A stretch of 64,000 bases of DNA from the NCBI GenBank assembly GCA_965247705.1, contig CBDFHV010000054.1, positions 1-64,000 on the forward strand, in the 5' to 3' direction. Source of the stretch: CBDFHV01 sp965247705 (lineage in GTDB: Bacteria > Pseudomonadota > Alphaproteobacteria > Rhodospirillales > CAMCUA01). This document shows, piece after piece, positions 33,898 to 42,120 of this stretch (positions are counted from its first letter, which is position 1; every line of letters starts with the position of its first letter). The notes beneath the pieces were generated by a model. That model saw only the letters and a program-made list of their open reading frames with translations. It did not search any database and was not told the DNA's origin. A program made the translations under genes and the position numbers.

Positions 33898-34277
33898 AAT
33901 CCCAGCCAGGGCAAGCGCGGCGCCGATATTCAGACTTGCCGGAAATCCTTTTGCAGCCTCACGCGCGTTTCCCGCGAAGATCTGCCGAGGTTCGGTCAAA
34001 CTCTCGAGATCCACGCCGTGCTCATTCAGGTAAGGGGCTCCAACAAGGCTATTTGGCGGTTTTCTGGAGATCATTCGCACAAACCGAATGTCGCCTTCGG
34101 CGGCCGCAATAACGGCATCCAAACCAAGTATCGATCCAGTGGGAACTAAGATTGTGCCGCCTTCCTCTTCGGCAATTCGGATCAAATGGTCATTGCCGAG
34201 GAGAGCCCCCGCGGATAGCACGATCACCGTCTTCCTGGCCCTTAGAACCGGCTCCGCGATCAACGGAAGCAATTCGC
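33898..34277 (-). pseudogene. nadX: nadX (L-aspartate dehydrogenase), N-terminal-side remnant
   Basis: Minus-strand frame ELLPLIAEPVLRARKTVIVLSAGALL, then GGTILVPTGSILGLDAVIAAAEG, VRMISRKPPNSLVGAPYL and NAREAAKGFPASLNIGAALALAGI. It is the C-terminal half of the Rossmann domain and the start of DUF108 of L-aspartate dehydrogenase (aspartate to iminoaspartate, NAD synthesis). The first 80 or so residues with the nucleotide-binding GxGxxG are missing: the frame starts at the edge of IS21 copy B, and the sequence beyond that element belongs to a different gene. Together with 29955-30105 and 28859-28927, about two thirds of nadX can be recovered. Confidence 0.88.
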
Positions 34278-34457
34278 TGTCAACGGCGGCGGGAATATGT
34301 ACCGGGGCGGCGGCGCAAAAATGTACCACGGGCTCGGTGGTAGCTTGTCCGCGTAGTCCATGGGAGGGACCCGCGCGCGGGGCGACGCGCCCTCCGCGCG
34401 GCTGGCGGCGGCCCGCGCGTGGGAGGGGCCTGTGGGCCCACGCGGGCAAGCGGGGGG

Positions 34458-35222
34458 TTATTCGGACGGTTGCCGGTGTCGTGACCGGCTCTGCTTGAGC
34501 CGGTAGCTCTCGCCGTTCATCTCCAGGATATGGACATGGTGGGTGATGCGGTCGAGCAGCGCGCCGGTGAGGCGCTCGCTGGCGAAGACCGTCGTCCATT
34601 CCTGGAAGGGCAGGTTTGAGGTCACGATGGTGGCGCCGTTCTCGTAGCGCCGGCTGAAGACGTCGAACAGCAGCTCGCTTCCGGTCTGCGAGAGGGGCAC
34701 GTATCCGAGCTCGTCGACGATCAGGAGATTGACCCTGGCGAGCTGGTCCTGGAGGCGGAGCAGCCTCTTCTCGTCGCGTGCCTCGATCAGCTCGTGGACC
34801 AGATGGGAGGCTGTGGCGAAGCGCACGGAAAGGCCCTTCTGGCAGGCGGCGAGGCCGAGGGCGAGAGCGACATGCGTCTTCCCGACGCCGCTTGGGCCGA
34901 GCAGGATTACGTTCTCACGGCGCGTGATGTACTCGCCGCGCGCGAGATCCAGCACCAGCATCTTGTTGAGGCTCGGGATTGCCTTGAAGTCGAAGCTCTC
35001 GAGCTGTTTGACGACAGGGAACCCGGCCTGCCTGATGCGGCGCTCGACGAGGCGGCGCTCGCGGTCGATCAGCTCCAGCTCCACCAGTCGGGCGAGGAAC
35101 TGCACATGATCCAGGCCCTCGGCCGCGCACTGGCGCGCCAGTTTCTCGTATTCCCGCAGGAAGGTCGGCAGCTTCAGCCTCTTCAGGTGATGTTCGAGCA
35201 GGATGCGGGGGGCCTCAGCCAT
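34458..35222 (-). CDS. istB: IstB helper ATPase of IS21 copy B
   Basis: A 254-residue AAA+ protein, ATG 35222 overlapping the end of istA by 8 bp. Walker A GPSGVGKT, Walker B LLIVDELGYVPLS, sensor region ATIVTSNLPFQEW and the C-terminal ITHHVHILEMNGESYRLK. It assists IstA in target capture and strand transfer. It is complete and closely related to the broken istB at 30292-32487. Confidence 0.95.
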   Translation of the reverse strand: MAEAPRILLEHHLKRLKLPTFLREYEKLARQCAAEGLDHVQFLARLVELELIDRERRLVERRIRQAGFPVVKQLESFDFKAIPSLNKMLVLDLARGEYITRRENVILLGPSGVGKTHVALALGLAACQKGLSVRFATASHLVHELIEARDEKRLLRLQDQLARVNLLIVDELGYVPLSQTGSELLFDVFSRRYENGATIVTSNLPFQEWTTVFASERLTGALLDRITHHVHILEMNGESYRLKQSRSRHRQPSE

Positions 35223-36717
35223 GGCCGGCCCCTCCGGCCAGCAGGGTGGCGTAGTCGGCGCTCCGCGTGGCGGCGACGAAGGGCTGGGGCAAGTGCGGAT
35301 AGCGCGACAGGTCGAGATGCACGGGCCGCCTCTCGATGCGCGCCAGCAGGAGATGCTTGACCGCATCGAAGCCGATCAGGCGCCGCTTCACCGCGTCGCG
35401 CACCGCGGCCGCCACTTGGCGTGCCGGGAAGTCTTCGTGCAGGCGCAGCACCTGGATGTATTCGCGCTTGCCGCGCGGGCCGAAGCGGGCTTCGAGGAGG
35501 CGGCGCAGCGTGTCGAAGGCGGGATCGAGCTTCCATCCCCGCAGCGGCGCCGCCTGGTCCAGGGCGCCCGGCTTCTTCTCCAGCAGCGACAGATAGTGCA
35601 GCGGCTCGTAGATGACGTCGCCGCGGACATAGGAGCGCCGATGGCGGGCGACGATCTCGGCGCCGAGCGCGATCTCGACCCGGTCGACATAGCCCTTCAC
35701 CATGACCTTCTTGTGGGCGTGCACCGTCGGCGCCGAGTAGTCCACCAGCCGGTAGCGCACCAGGGCCGTGGACAAGATCTGGCCCGGCACATGCTCGCAG
35801 GCCTCGAAGGGAACCGCCGGCAGATCGCGCAGGGCGTCGAGGTCGCCCAACAATGCCGTCGCCCGGTCGCCTGCCTCCAGCGCGTCGAGCCGCTCCAGGC
35901 AGCGCGCCATCAGCCGCTCGTTCAGGACCGACAGGTCGTGCACCTTCGGGATCGGCACCATGAACCGGCGCCGTGCCGTCTTCACCAGGGCCTCCACCTT
36001 GCCCTTGTCGTTGCCCTTGCCGGGCCGGCCGAAGCGGTCGCGGAACAGGTAGTGCGATTGCAGATGCGTGAACGCCTGCGTGCGCCGACGCGTGCCGTCG
36101 CCCAGGATCCGTGCCACCGCCAGGGTCGTGTTGTCGTAGAGGATCGAGCGCGGAACCCCGCCGAGGAAGGCGAAGGCGCTGACATGGCCGTCCAGGAAGG
36201 CCTCCGTCGTCTCCCGGGGATACGCCTTGACGAACCAGAGGTTGGAATGGGGCAGGATCAGGCAGAAGAAGGCGACCTTCTCCCGCCTGCCCCCGACCTC
36301 CACCACCGCCTCGCCGAAGTCGACCTGGGCATGGCCCGGCGGGTGATGCAGCGGCACGAAGGCCTCGCGCGTCGATTGCCGCCGGGAACGCACATAGTCC
36401 TTCACAATGGTGTAGCCGCCGGTGAACCCGTGCTCGTCCCGTAGCCGCTCGAAGATCCGATGCGCCGTGTGACGCTGCTTGCGCGGCACGTCCGGATCCG
36501 TGTCCGCCTCCAGGATCGCGTCGACGATGCCGGTGAACCCGTCCAGCTTCGGCCGCCTGACCGGCTTCGTCCGGCGGTATCCCGGCGGCGCCGAATAGCT
36601 CAGCATCTTCTTCACCGTCCGGCGGTCGATGCCGAACCGCCGGCCCGCCTCGTGATGGCTCAGACCCTCGTCGACAACCGCCAGTCGAACCGCCGCATAG
36701 AGCTCCACGCCGTACAT
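35215..36717 (-). CDS. istA: IstA transposase of IS21 copy B
   Basis: A 500-residue transposase, ATG 36717 (MYGVELYAAVRLAVVDEGLS) after GGGGCAGGAG. N-terminal HTH (HHEAGRRFGIDRRTVKKML), rve domain with Asp in GHAQVDFGEAVV, Asp in SILYDNTTLAV and Glu in KGNDKGKVEAL, then the C-terminal Mu-transposase-like domain. All catalytic residues are present, so this is the only IS21 copy here able to move itself and possibly to mobilise copy A. Confidence 0.95.
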   Translation of the reverse strand: MYGVELYAAVRLAVVDEGLSHHEAGRRFGIDRRTVKKMLSYSAPPGYRRTKPVRRPKLDGFTGIVDAILEADTDPDVPRKQRHTAHRIFERLRDEHGFTGGYTIVKDYVRSRRQSTREAFVPLHHPPGHAQVDFGEAVVEVGGRREKVAFFCLILPHSNLWFVKAYPRETTEAFLDGHVSAFAFLGGVPRSILYDNTTLAVARILGDGTRRRTQAFTHLQSHYLFRDRFGRPGKGNDKGKVEALVKTARRRFMVPIPKVHDLSVLNERLMARCLERLDALEAGDRATALLGDLDALRDLPAVPFEACEHVPGQILSTALVRYRLVDYSAPTVHAHKKVMVKGYVDRVEIALGAEIVARHRRSYVRGDVIYEPLHYLSLLEKKPGALDQAAPLRGWKLDPAFDTLRRLLEARFGPRGKREYIQVLRLHEDFPARQVAAAVRDAVKRRLIGFDAVKHLLLARIERRPVHLDLSRYPHLPQPFVAATRSADYATLLAGGAGHG

Positions 36718-36828
36718 CTCCTGCCCCTCGTCGCAACCGACAAGGGACCATGAGTGGCACAATTTTGCGCCGCCGCGACCGGACCGCCCGGCCGCCTCGC
36801 GTGGTGCATTATTCCTCCGCCGTTAACA

Positions 36829-37774
36829 TTCATCGGCGAAATTCTCTTCACCGACGACGGCAGGCCCTACTTGAAAACGCTTGCCGTGTCCAACATCTCC
36901 TGGAATGAGGAAACGAGAAAGTTCTACGACGAGAATGCCCCCAATGGAATGATGTTCACCAATCTGGACACCCTGTTCGGGGCTGTCATGACGACCGCGC
37001 AACCGGTGATCGCCAACGATCCCGTTAACGACCCACGCAGCGGCGGCCTGCCGGAGGGACATCCGCCCCTGAACGCATTTCTGGGCATCCCCTTTGTTAA
37101 AGGCGAAAGGCTGGTCGGCATGATGGGCATAGCCAATCGGCCGGCCGGCTACGACCAGGACATGATCGACTATTTGCAGCCCTTGAGCGAGACGTGCGGC
37201 AACATCATCGAATTCCTGGGGGTGGAAGAGGAACGGCGCAAGCTCTTGCAGGCAATTGAACAAAGCCCCGTCAGTGTTGTCATCACCGATACCGACGCCA
37301 AGATCGAATACGTCAATCCCAAGTTCACCGAGATTACCGGCCACGCCCGAGACGAGGTCATTGGCCTGAACCCCAGAATCCTCCAATCGGGCGACATGCC
37401 GAGAGAAGTCTACGTCGACCTCTGGCGGGCCATCACCTCGGGCGGACAGTGGCAGGGCGAGTTGCACAACAAGAAAAAGAGCGGCGAGTTGTTTTGGGAA
37501 TCGATGACAATCTCCGCCCTCACGGCGCCGGATGGGACCATCACCCACTATGTCGGTGTGAAGGAGGACATCACCGAGCGCAGACATGCGGAACAAGCAA
37601 AGAGGGAAAGCGACGGGCGGCTCAGGGCCGTGATCGACAATGCGCCGGCGATCGTCCACCTAAAGGACAACCAGGGACGTTTCAGCATTGTTAACAAGGA
37701 GTTCGAGCGGTTCTACGGCATGCCTGCGGCTGCCGCACTCGGTAGGACGGCAGCCGATCTGTTCCCTGAAGCAC
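36829..37774 (+). pseudogene. GAF-PAS-PAS sensor protein, truncated at both ends
   Basis: The frame begins at the IS21 edge with FIGEILFTDDGRPYLKTLAVS and runs through a GAF domain (NLDTLFGAVMTTAQPVIANDP, GHPPLNAFLGIPF, MMGIANRPAGYDQ). It then has a PAS/PAC unit (LLQAIEQSPVSVVITDTDA, ITGHARDEVIGLNPRILQSG, THYVGVKEDITERR) and the start of a second PAS (LRAVIDNAPAIVHLKDNQG ... FYGMPAAAALGRTAADLFPEAL). There an IS630 element cuts it. The output domain (kinase or GGDEF) is not found beyond the IS630 and IS110 elements. The start codon and first part of GAF are missing on the other side. Confidence 0.9.
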
Positions 37775-38853
37775 TAGTGTAGCGATTCCAACGCTTGTTT
37801 CCCTCGGTTGACCTTATCGATGATGGAACTGGCGGAAGCCGTCCAGGCGAAAGGCTTGGGGTCGGCGTTGTGCTGGTCGAGGTAGTCGTTGATGGCCATT
37901 TGCAATTCGACGATGGAGTGAAACACGCCGCGACGGATGCGCTTTCGGGTGATCTCGGCAAAGAAGCGTTCGACCAAGTTGAGCCACGACGCCGAGGTCG
38001 GCGTGAAATGCAGGTGGAACCGGGGATGGCGTTTCAGCCAGCGCTTGACCTCCGGCGTCTTGTGGGCGGCGTAGTTGTCGACGATCAGGTGGAGAGCCAG
38101 GTGCTTCGACGTCGCGCGGTTGATCTTGTTCAAGAAGCGGATGAACTCCTGATGGCGATGCTTCTGCATGCATTGGCCGATGACCGTGCCGTCGAGCACG
38201 TCGAGCGCCGCGAACAGGGTGGTGGTGCCGTGGCGCTTATAGTCGTGGGTCATGGTGCCGGCCCGGCCCTTCTTCATCGGCAGGCCCGGCTGGGTGCGGT
38301 CGAGTGCCTGGATCTGGGACTTCTCGTCCACCGACAGGACGATGGCGTGCTCCGGCGGGTTGACATACAGCCCGACCACGTCCTCGACGTTCTCGGCAAA
38401 CCGCGGATCATTGGACAGCTTGAAAGTCGCCACCAGATGCGGTTTCAGCTCATGTGCCTTCCAGATCGCCTGAACGCTCGACGGCGCGATGCCCACCGCC
38501 TTGGCCATCGTTCGCAGGCTCCAGTGGGTCGCGTCCGGCGGCGTTTCCGTCTTGGTCTTCTCGATCACCCGCATGACCACATCCGCCGCAAGCGGTGCCT
38601 TGCCCGGCGGGCGCGTCTTATCGCGGCACAAACCGTCCACGCCGGCCTCCACATAGCGCGTCCGCCAGCGTCGGATGGTCGGTTTGCTCACGCCCAAGCG
38701 GCGCTGGATCTCATCGGTGCCAACGCCGTCGCCGGCCAGCCGTACAATCCGAGCCCGTCGGACATGCTTCTGCGGCGTGTTGCCATTGGCGATCAACGCC
38801 TCCAGCCTGTCCTGATCCCCAGGCGCCAGCTGGATCCTCACTTTCTTCCCCAT
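37774..38853 (-). CDS. IS630-family transposase, copy 2
   Basis: A 359-residue transposase. HTH domains in residues 20-75 (RARIVRLAGDGVGTDEIQRRLG, KPTIRRWRTRY), then the DDE domain: SVDEKSQIQALDRTQPG, HLIVDNYAAHKTPEV and SWLNLVERFFAEIT. ATG 38853. The stop codon TAG overlaps the left TA duplication. It is complete and identical over the shared part to the split copy at 20420-22929. Confidence 0.95.
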   Translation of the reverse strand: MGKKVRIQLAPGDQDRLEALIANGNTPQKHVRRARIVRLAGDGVGTDEIQRRLGVSKPTIRRWRTRYVEAGVDGLCRDKTRPPGKAPLAADVVMRVIEKTKTETPPDATHWSLRTMAKAVGIAPSSVQAIWKAHELKPHLVATFKLSNDPRFAENVEDVVGLYVNPPEHAIVLSVDEKSQIQALDRTQPGLPMKKGRAGTMTHDYKRHGTTTLFAALDVLDGTVIGQCMQKHRHQEFIRFLNKINRATSKHLALHLIVDNYAAHKTPEVKRWLKRHPRFHLHFTPTSASWLNLVERFFAEITRKRIRRGVFHSIVELQMAINDYLDQHNADPKPFAWTASASSIIDKVNRGKQALESLH

Positions 38854-38910
38854 GAACCCAGAATCGCATCACACCTGCCCGATGGGAATCATTTGTTTCG
38901 AGCGAAACAC
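37777..38910 (-). mobile_element. IS630-family element, copy 2 (intact)
   Basis: 1134 bp between TA duplications at 37775-37776 and 38911-38912. Ends GTGTAGCGATTCC and, from the right, GTGTTTCGCTCGAAAC. It is the uninterrupted counterpart of 20423-22987 and thus gives the empty site for the IS3-type insertion. It interrupts the second PAS domain of the GAF-PAS gene. Confidence 0.95.
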
Positions 38911-39059
38911 TAGATGACGAGCGTGGGACAAGTCCCGCTCGTAGAGCAGTCGAGGGTTCCCCTCACCGTGGTCTCGCCCCCAGGCATGGGCGCCGGCGGA
39001 CTGTTGGTAGGCTGCTTCGGTCCTCCTCTTGTGGGGTGACGATTTTTCCCTGCTTTTTC

Positions 39060-40172
39060 TCAGCCGGCCTTGCGCGGCGCGACCTCGCGGGCGATGGCCC
39101 AGACGAAGCCGAGCATCTCGCGGGCGATAGCCGTTGTGACCAGGGGGGTATCCTTGCCTTGGGCGCCCATGCGGCGGTAGCGGGCGCAGAGGCGGGTCTG
39201 GGCCTTCCAGGCGATGTCGCGGACCGCCTTGGGTTGGCCCTGGAGGCGCTCCAGGAGGCAGCGGCTGACCCGCGCCGGCAGGCGGTAGCACCAGGCGGCC
39301 TCGATCATGACGCGGCGCGCCTCGGCGTTGCCGGCCTTGGTGATGGCGCCGCGCCGGATGTGAGCGGCGCTGGAATGCTCCGAGGGCACCAGACCGAGGT
39401 GCGCCATGAGCTGACGCGGGCTGTCGAAACGGGTCAGGTCGCCGATCTCGGCCAACAGGGTGACGGCGGTGATCAGCGCCACGCCGCGCATGGCCTGAAG
39501 GGCCTGGGCGACGGCAGCCAGGGACCAACGGGGGACCAATGCTTCGATCTCGGCCGTCAGGCGGTCGCGCCGCGCCTGGGCATCCTCGATGGCCTGGATA
39601 TAGTCCTCCAGGACGATCTGCTGGGCCGGCTGCTCGAAACGCAGGCTCGCCAGCCAGCGCCGGTGGGCCAGGGTCCAGTTGTTGCCGTCTCGCGTGCGGG
39701 CGTGGCGTAGCAGGAAGCCGCTCAACTGCTGACGCGCCCGGCGCAGGGCCTTGACCGCCGCCGCGCGGGCCCGCACCAGATCGCGCAGGGCCTCGTGCTC
39801 GGGCTCGGGAACCCACACCGGCGTCAGCTCGCCGGCGCGGTCCAGCTTGGCCAAGCCCAAGGCATCGCGGCGGTCGGTCTTGATCCGATCGCCAGGACGC
39901 CGCGGGATCAGCGACGGCGCCACCACCACGCAGTCGTGGCCGAGCGATGTTAGCGTCCGATAGACCCCGTAACCGCACGGCCCGGCCTCGTAGCAGAAGC
40001 GCAGCGCGCGTCCCTCGCGCCCCAGCCTGTGCGCCAACTTCCGCAACGCCGCCGGTTGGTTCGCGATGGTGCCGAAATAGCGCGCCTCCCGGCGCAAGCC
40101 GCCATCGGCAATGGCGACCGAAATGCTCTTCTTGTGAACGTCCAGACCCACGTACGTGATAACCTGTTCCAT
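39060..40172 (-). CDS. IS110-family DEDD recombinase/transposase
   Basis: A 370-residue protein; ATG 40172 (MEQVITYVGLDVHKKS) follows GGAGAC. The RuvC-like DEDD domain shows Asp in GLDVHKKS, Glu in CYEAGPCGYG and Asp in IKTDRRDALGLAKL. The C-terminal Transposase_20 domain has AMRGVALITAVTLLAEIGD, then HLGLVPSEHSS with the serine nucleophile expected in IS110 enzymes, and KAGNAEARRVMIEAAW. IS110 enzymes are now known to be guided by a bridge RNA encoded in the non-coding end. It is complete. Confidence 0.94.
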   Translation of the reverse strand: MEQVITYVGLDVHKKSISVAIADGGLRREARYFGTIANQPAALRKLAHRLGREGRALRFCYEAGPCGYGVYRTLTSLGHDCVVVAPSLIPRRPGDRIKTDRRDALGLAKLDRAGELTPVWVPEPEHEALRDLVRARAAAVKALRRARQQLSGFLLRHARTRDGNNWTLAHRRWLASLRFEQPAQQIVLEDYIQAIEDAQARRDRLTAEIEALVPRWSLAAVAQALQAMRGVALITAVTLLAEIGDLTRFDSPRQLMAHLGLVPSEHSSAAHIRRGAITKAGNAEARRVMIEAAWCYRLPARVSRCLLERLQGQPKAVRDIAWKAQTRLCARYRRMGAQGKDTPLVTTAIAREMLGFVWAIAREVAPRKAG

Positions 40173-40291
40173 GACCCGTCTCCTATGCATGAGGCAAGAC
40201 ACCGGACCATCCGGTGCAACCCTCGACACCCGCATAATGTGAGACGGGTCACCCACATCCCAGTCGGACATGGGGTCTATATGTAGTGGGT
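40173..40291 (-). ncRNA. structured IS110 leader: bridge-RNA candidate
   Basis: Read on the minus strand from 40291, three nested or adjacent stems are visible. ACCCAC (40291-40286) pairs with GTGGGT (40256-40251) around a loop holding a smaller CCCA/TGGG stem. GACCCGTCTC (40250-40241) pairs perfectly with GAGACGGGTC (40182-40173), ending at the base before the ATG. Inside that arm CACCGGA and TCCGGTG (40216-40210, 40206-40200) form a 7-bp hairpin with loop TGG. The ribosome-binding GGAG overlaps the long stem. Position upstream of an IS110 recombinase and multi-stem shape suggest a bridge RNA; translation control is the alternative. Confidence 0.5.
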
Positions 40292-40353
40292 GTCTGTTCT
40301 AACCGGATAGGCACGCTTCGAAGGACCTTTGATGCGGAATTCAGCGCCTCGAT

Positions 40354-42120
40354 CTATTCCGCCCGCAGCGCCGCCGTTGCCGCGGTGTCGAGCACCCCGT
40401 CGTCACTCACGACCACGCCATAGGACTCCCGGGCCGCTTTCGCCGTCAGTTTGCCGTCGGCCACGTCCTCGGCCACCGCTTGGGGATCGCGCTCAATGGG
40501 CGGTCCCCAGCCGCCGCCGCCGGGAAGGCCGAAGCGCACCACGTCCCGGGGCGCAATCATGCAGGTCTCCATGGCTCTCAGGCGCTTCTCCGACGCCGTT
40601 CCCGGGTTGAGCAGGTTGCCCGACGTGGCGCCCGGCTGCCCGCCGCCGAGCCCGTAGGGCGGCGTGACCGCCCGGTCCGAGCGGATCTGCAGCTGGCACG
40701 GGGTGGTGCCCATGTACTGGATGTCCCGATAGAGGGACAGGCCGCCCCGATAGCGCCCGGCGCCGCCCGAATCGGCGACGAAGCCGTAGCGCAGCAGGCG
40801 CAGGGGATGCTCCACCTCCATGATTTCCACCGGGATGTTCCGCTGATTCAGCAGCGGATGGGCAATGCCGTCGATGCCGTCCCGATCGGGGCGCGCGCCC
40901 CACGAGCCGCCGAAGATCTCGACCAGCACGAAGGGATTGCGGTCCTCGTCATAGGCCCCGAAGCTGTAGACGGTGGGACCGCCTTCCGTCGCCGCCGGCA
41001 CTCGGTCGGGCAAAGCCTGGGCCAAGGCCCCGAACACCGCGTCGGCGAGACGGAACAGGGTGACGCCGCGGGCGCCGGAGGCCGCCGGAGGCACGCTGTC
41101 GAGGATGCTGCCTTTCTCCGCGATCACCTTGATGGGCCGGAAAAAGCCCCCGTTGTTGGGGATGTCAGCTTGCAGTATGGAGCGGATGGCGAAGTAGGAT
41201 GACGACTTGGTCATGCTGTAGGTGGAGTTGATGGCGCCCTGGACCTGGGGCGAACTGCCGGTGGTATCGACGATGACCTCGCCGTCGCGAAAAGTCAGGG
41301 TCACCACAATGGGAACCGGGCGCGCCTCCACCCCGTCGGCGTCCAGATAGTCCGTGTAGGTCCAGGTCCCTTCGGGAAGGCCGGCGATGGCCTGGCGGGT
41401 GGTGCGTTCCGCGTAGTCCAGAAGTTCCGCGCAATAGCGGCGCATTTCCCCGATGCCGTATTTCTCCACCAGCTCCCGGATACCGGATTCGCCGGTGCTC
41501 AGGGCCGAGACCTGGGCGCGGAAATCGCCGAACAGCTTCACCGGCACCCGGACGTTCTTTTCGATGATGGCGAACAGGGTCTCGTTGGGCTCGCCCCGAT
41601 CGTAAAGCTTCAGGGGCGGCATGCGCAGCCCTTCGGCGAAAATCTCCGTGGAATCGCAGGCATTGGAGCCGGCGACGCGGCCGCCCACGTCCACCTGATG
41701 ACCGGTCACGCAGACGTAGCAGAACAGGTCCTCGCCGATGAACACCGGCTTGATGAAGAACACGTCCGGCAGGTGGGTGCCGCCCTCGAAGGGATCGTTG
41801 AGGACAAACACATCCCCCGGCGCCATGCGTCCGGCCCACCGGCCCTTCACCGCCTCGATGGCGTCCGGCATCGGCCCGAACTGCAGGGGCAGCGACAGCC
41901 CCTGGGTCACCATTTCCCCGTCGGGATCGGCGATCCCCGTGGAGAAATCCATGTTGTCCCGCAGGATCCCCGAATAGGACGCCCGCACCAGGGTCAACGC
42001 CATCTCGTTGACCAGGAAGAAAAGCGCGTTCTTGATCAGCTCGAAGCGAATGGGATCGATGTCATCGGGCAGACCCTGAATCGGCGTTTCCTTGCGCCGG
42101 GCTGTCGCGGCCATGCTCAT
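40354..42120 (-). CDS. hyuB: hydantoinase B / oxoprolinase-type subunit
   Basis: A 588-residue HyuB-family protein, the B subunit of ATP-dependent hydantoinase, oxoprolinase or acetophenone/acetone carboxylase-like enzymes. Signatures: DPIRFELIKNALFFLVNEMA, LVRASYSGILRDNMDFS, GDVFVLNDPFEGGTHLPDV, CVTGHQVDVGGRVAGS, GQPGATSGNLLNPG and PGGGGWGPP near the end. The ATG overlaps the hyuA stop as ATGA, so the subunits are made in step. The substrate cannot be deduced. The gene is undamaged although the IS cluster ends some 60 bp from its stop. Confidence 0.93.
   Translation of the reverse strand: MSMAATARRKETPIQGLPDDIDPIRFELIKNALFFLVNEMALTLVRASYSGILRDNMDFSTGIADPDGEMVTQGLSLPLQFGPMPDAIEAVKGRWAGRMAPGDVFVLNDPFEGGTHLPDVFFIKPVFIGEDLFCYVCVTGHQVDVGGRVAGSNACDSTEIFAEGLRMPPLKLYDRGEPNETLFAIIEKNVRVPVKLFGDFRAQVSALSTGESGIRELVEKYGIGEMRRYCAELLDYAERTTRQAIAGLPEGTWTYTDYLDADGVEARPVPIVVTLTFRDGEVIVDTTGSSPQVQGAINSTYSMTKSSSYFAIRSILQADIPNNGGFFRPIKVIAEKGSILDSVPPAASGARGVTLFRLADAVFGALAQALPDRVPAATEGGPTVYSFGAYDEDRNPFVLVEIFGGSWGARPDRDGIDGIAHPLLNQRNIPVEIMEVEHPLRLLRYGFVADSGGAGRYRGGLSLYRDIQYMGTTPCQLQIRSDRAVTPPYGLGGGQPGATSGNLLNPGTASEKRLRAMETCMIAPRDVVRFGLPGGGGWGPPIERDPQAVAEDVADGKLTAKAARESYGVVVSDDGVLDTAATAALRAE

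Larger units (their letters stand above)
34278..36828 (-). mobile_element. IS21-family element, copy B (complete)
   Basis: About 2551 bp with ends TGTCAACGGCGGCGGG (34278) and, from the right, TGTTAACGGCGGAGGA (36828), the TG...CA form of IS21. Both ends carry a further internal repeat (GCGGCGGCGCAAAA-TGT), as expected for the multiple terminal repeats of IS21. The flanks TTCGC and TTCAT do not form a proper duplication, and the genes on the two sides differ (nadX to the left, a GAF-PAS sensor to the right). A GC-rich imperfect palindrome lies at 34412-34446, just after istB. Confidence 0.88.
38913..40291 (-). mobile_element. IS110-family element (boundaries approximate)
   Basis: It contains one DEDD recombinase with about 145 bp of non-coding DNA downstream and at least 120 bp of structured non-coding DNA upstream. 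IS110 elements lack inverted repeats and clear duplications, so exact ends cannot be read from one copy. The left limit is after the IS630 TA duplication and the right limit is before the hyuB stop at 40354. The downstream part has a hairpin (GAGCGTGGGAC/GTCCCGCTC) at about 38918-38939. Confidence 0.75.

Noticed and set aside
34299..36790. ACCGG next to GGCGGCGGCGC at both sides of the IS21 copy B, looking like a target duplication
   Set aside because: Comparison with IS21 copy A shows these lie inside the element; the true ends are TGTCAACGG and CCGTTAACA further out, so ACCGG is a chance match between internal repeats.
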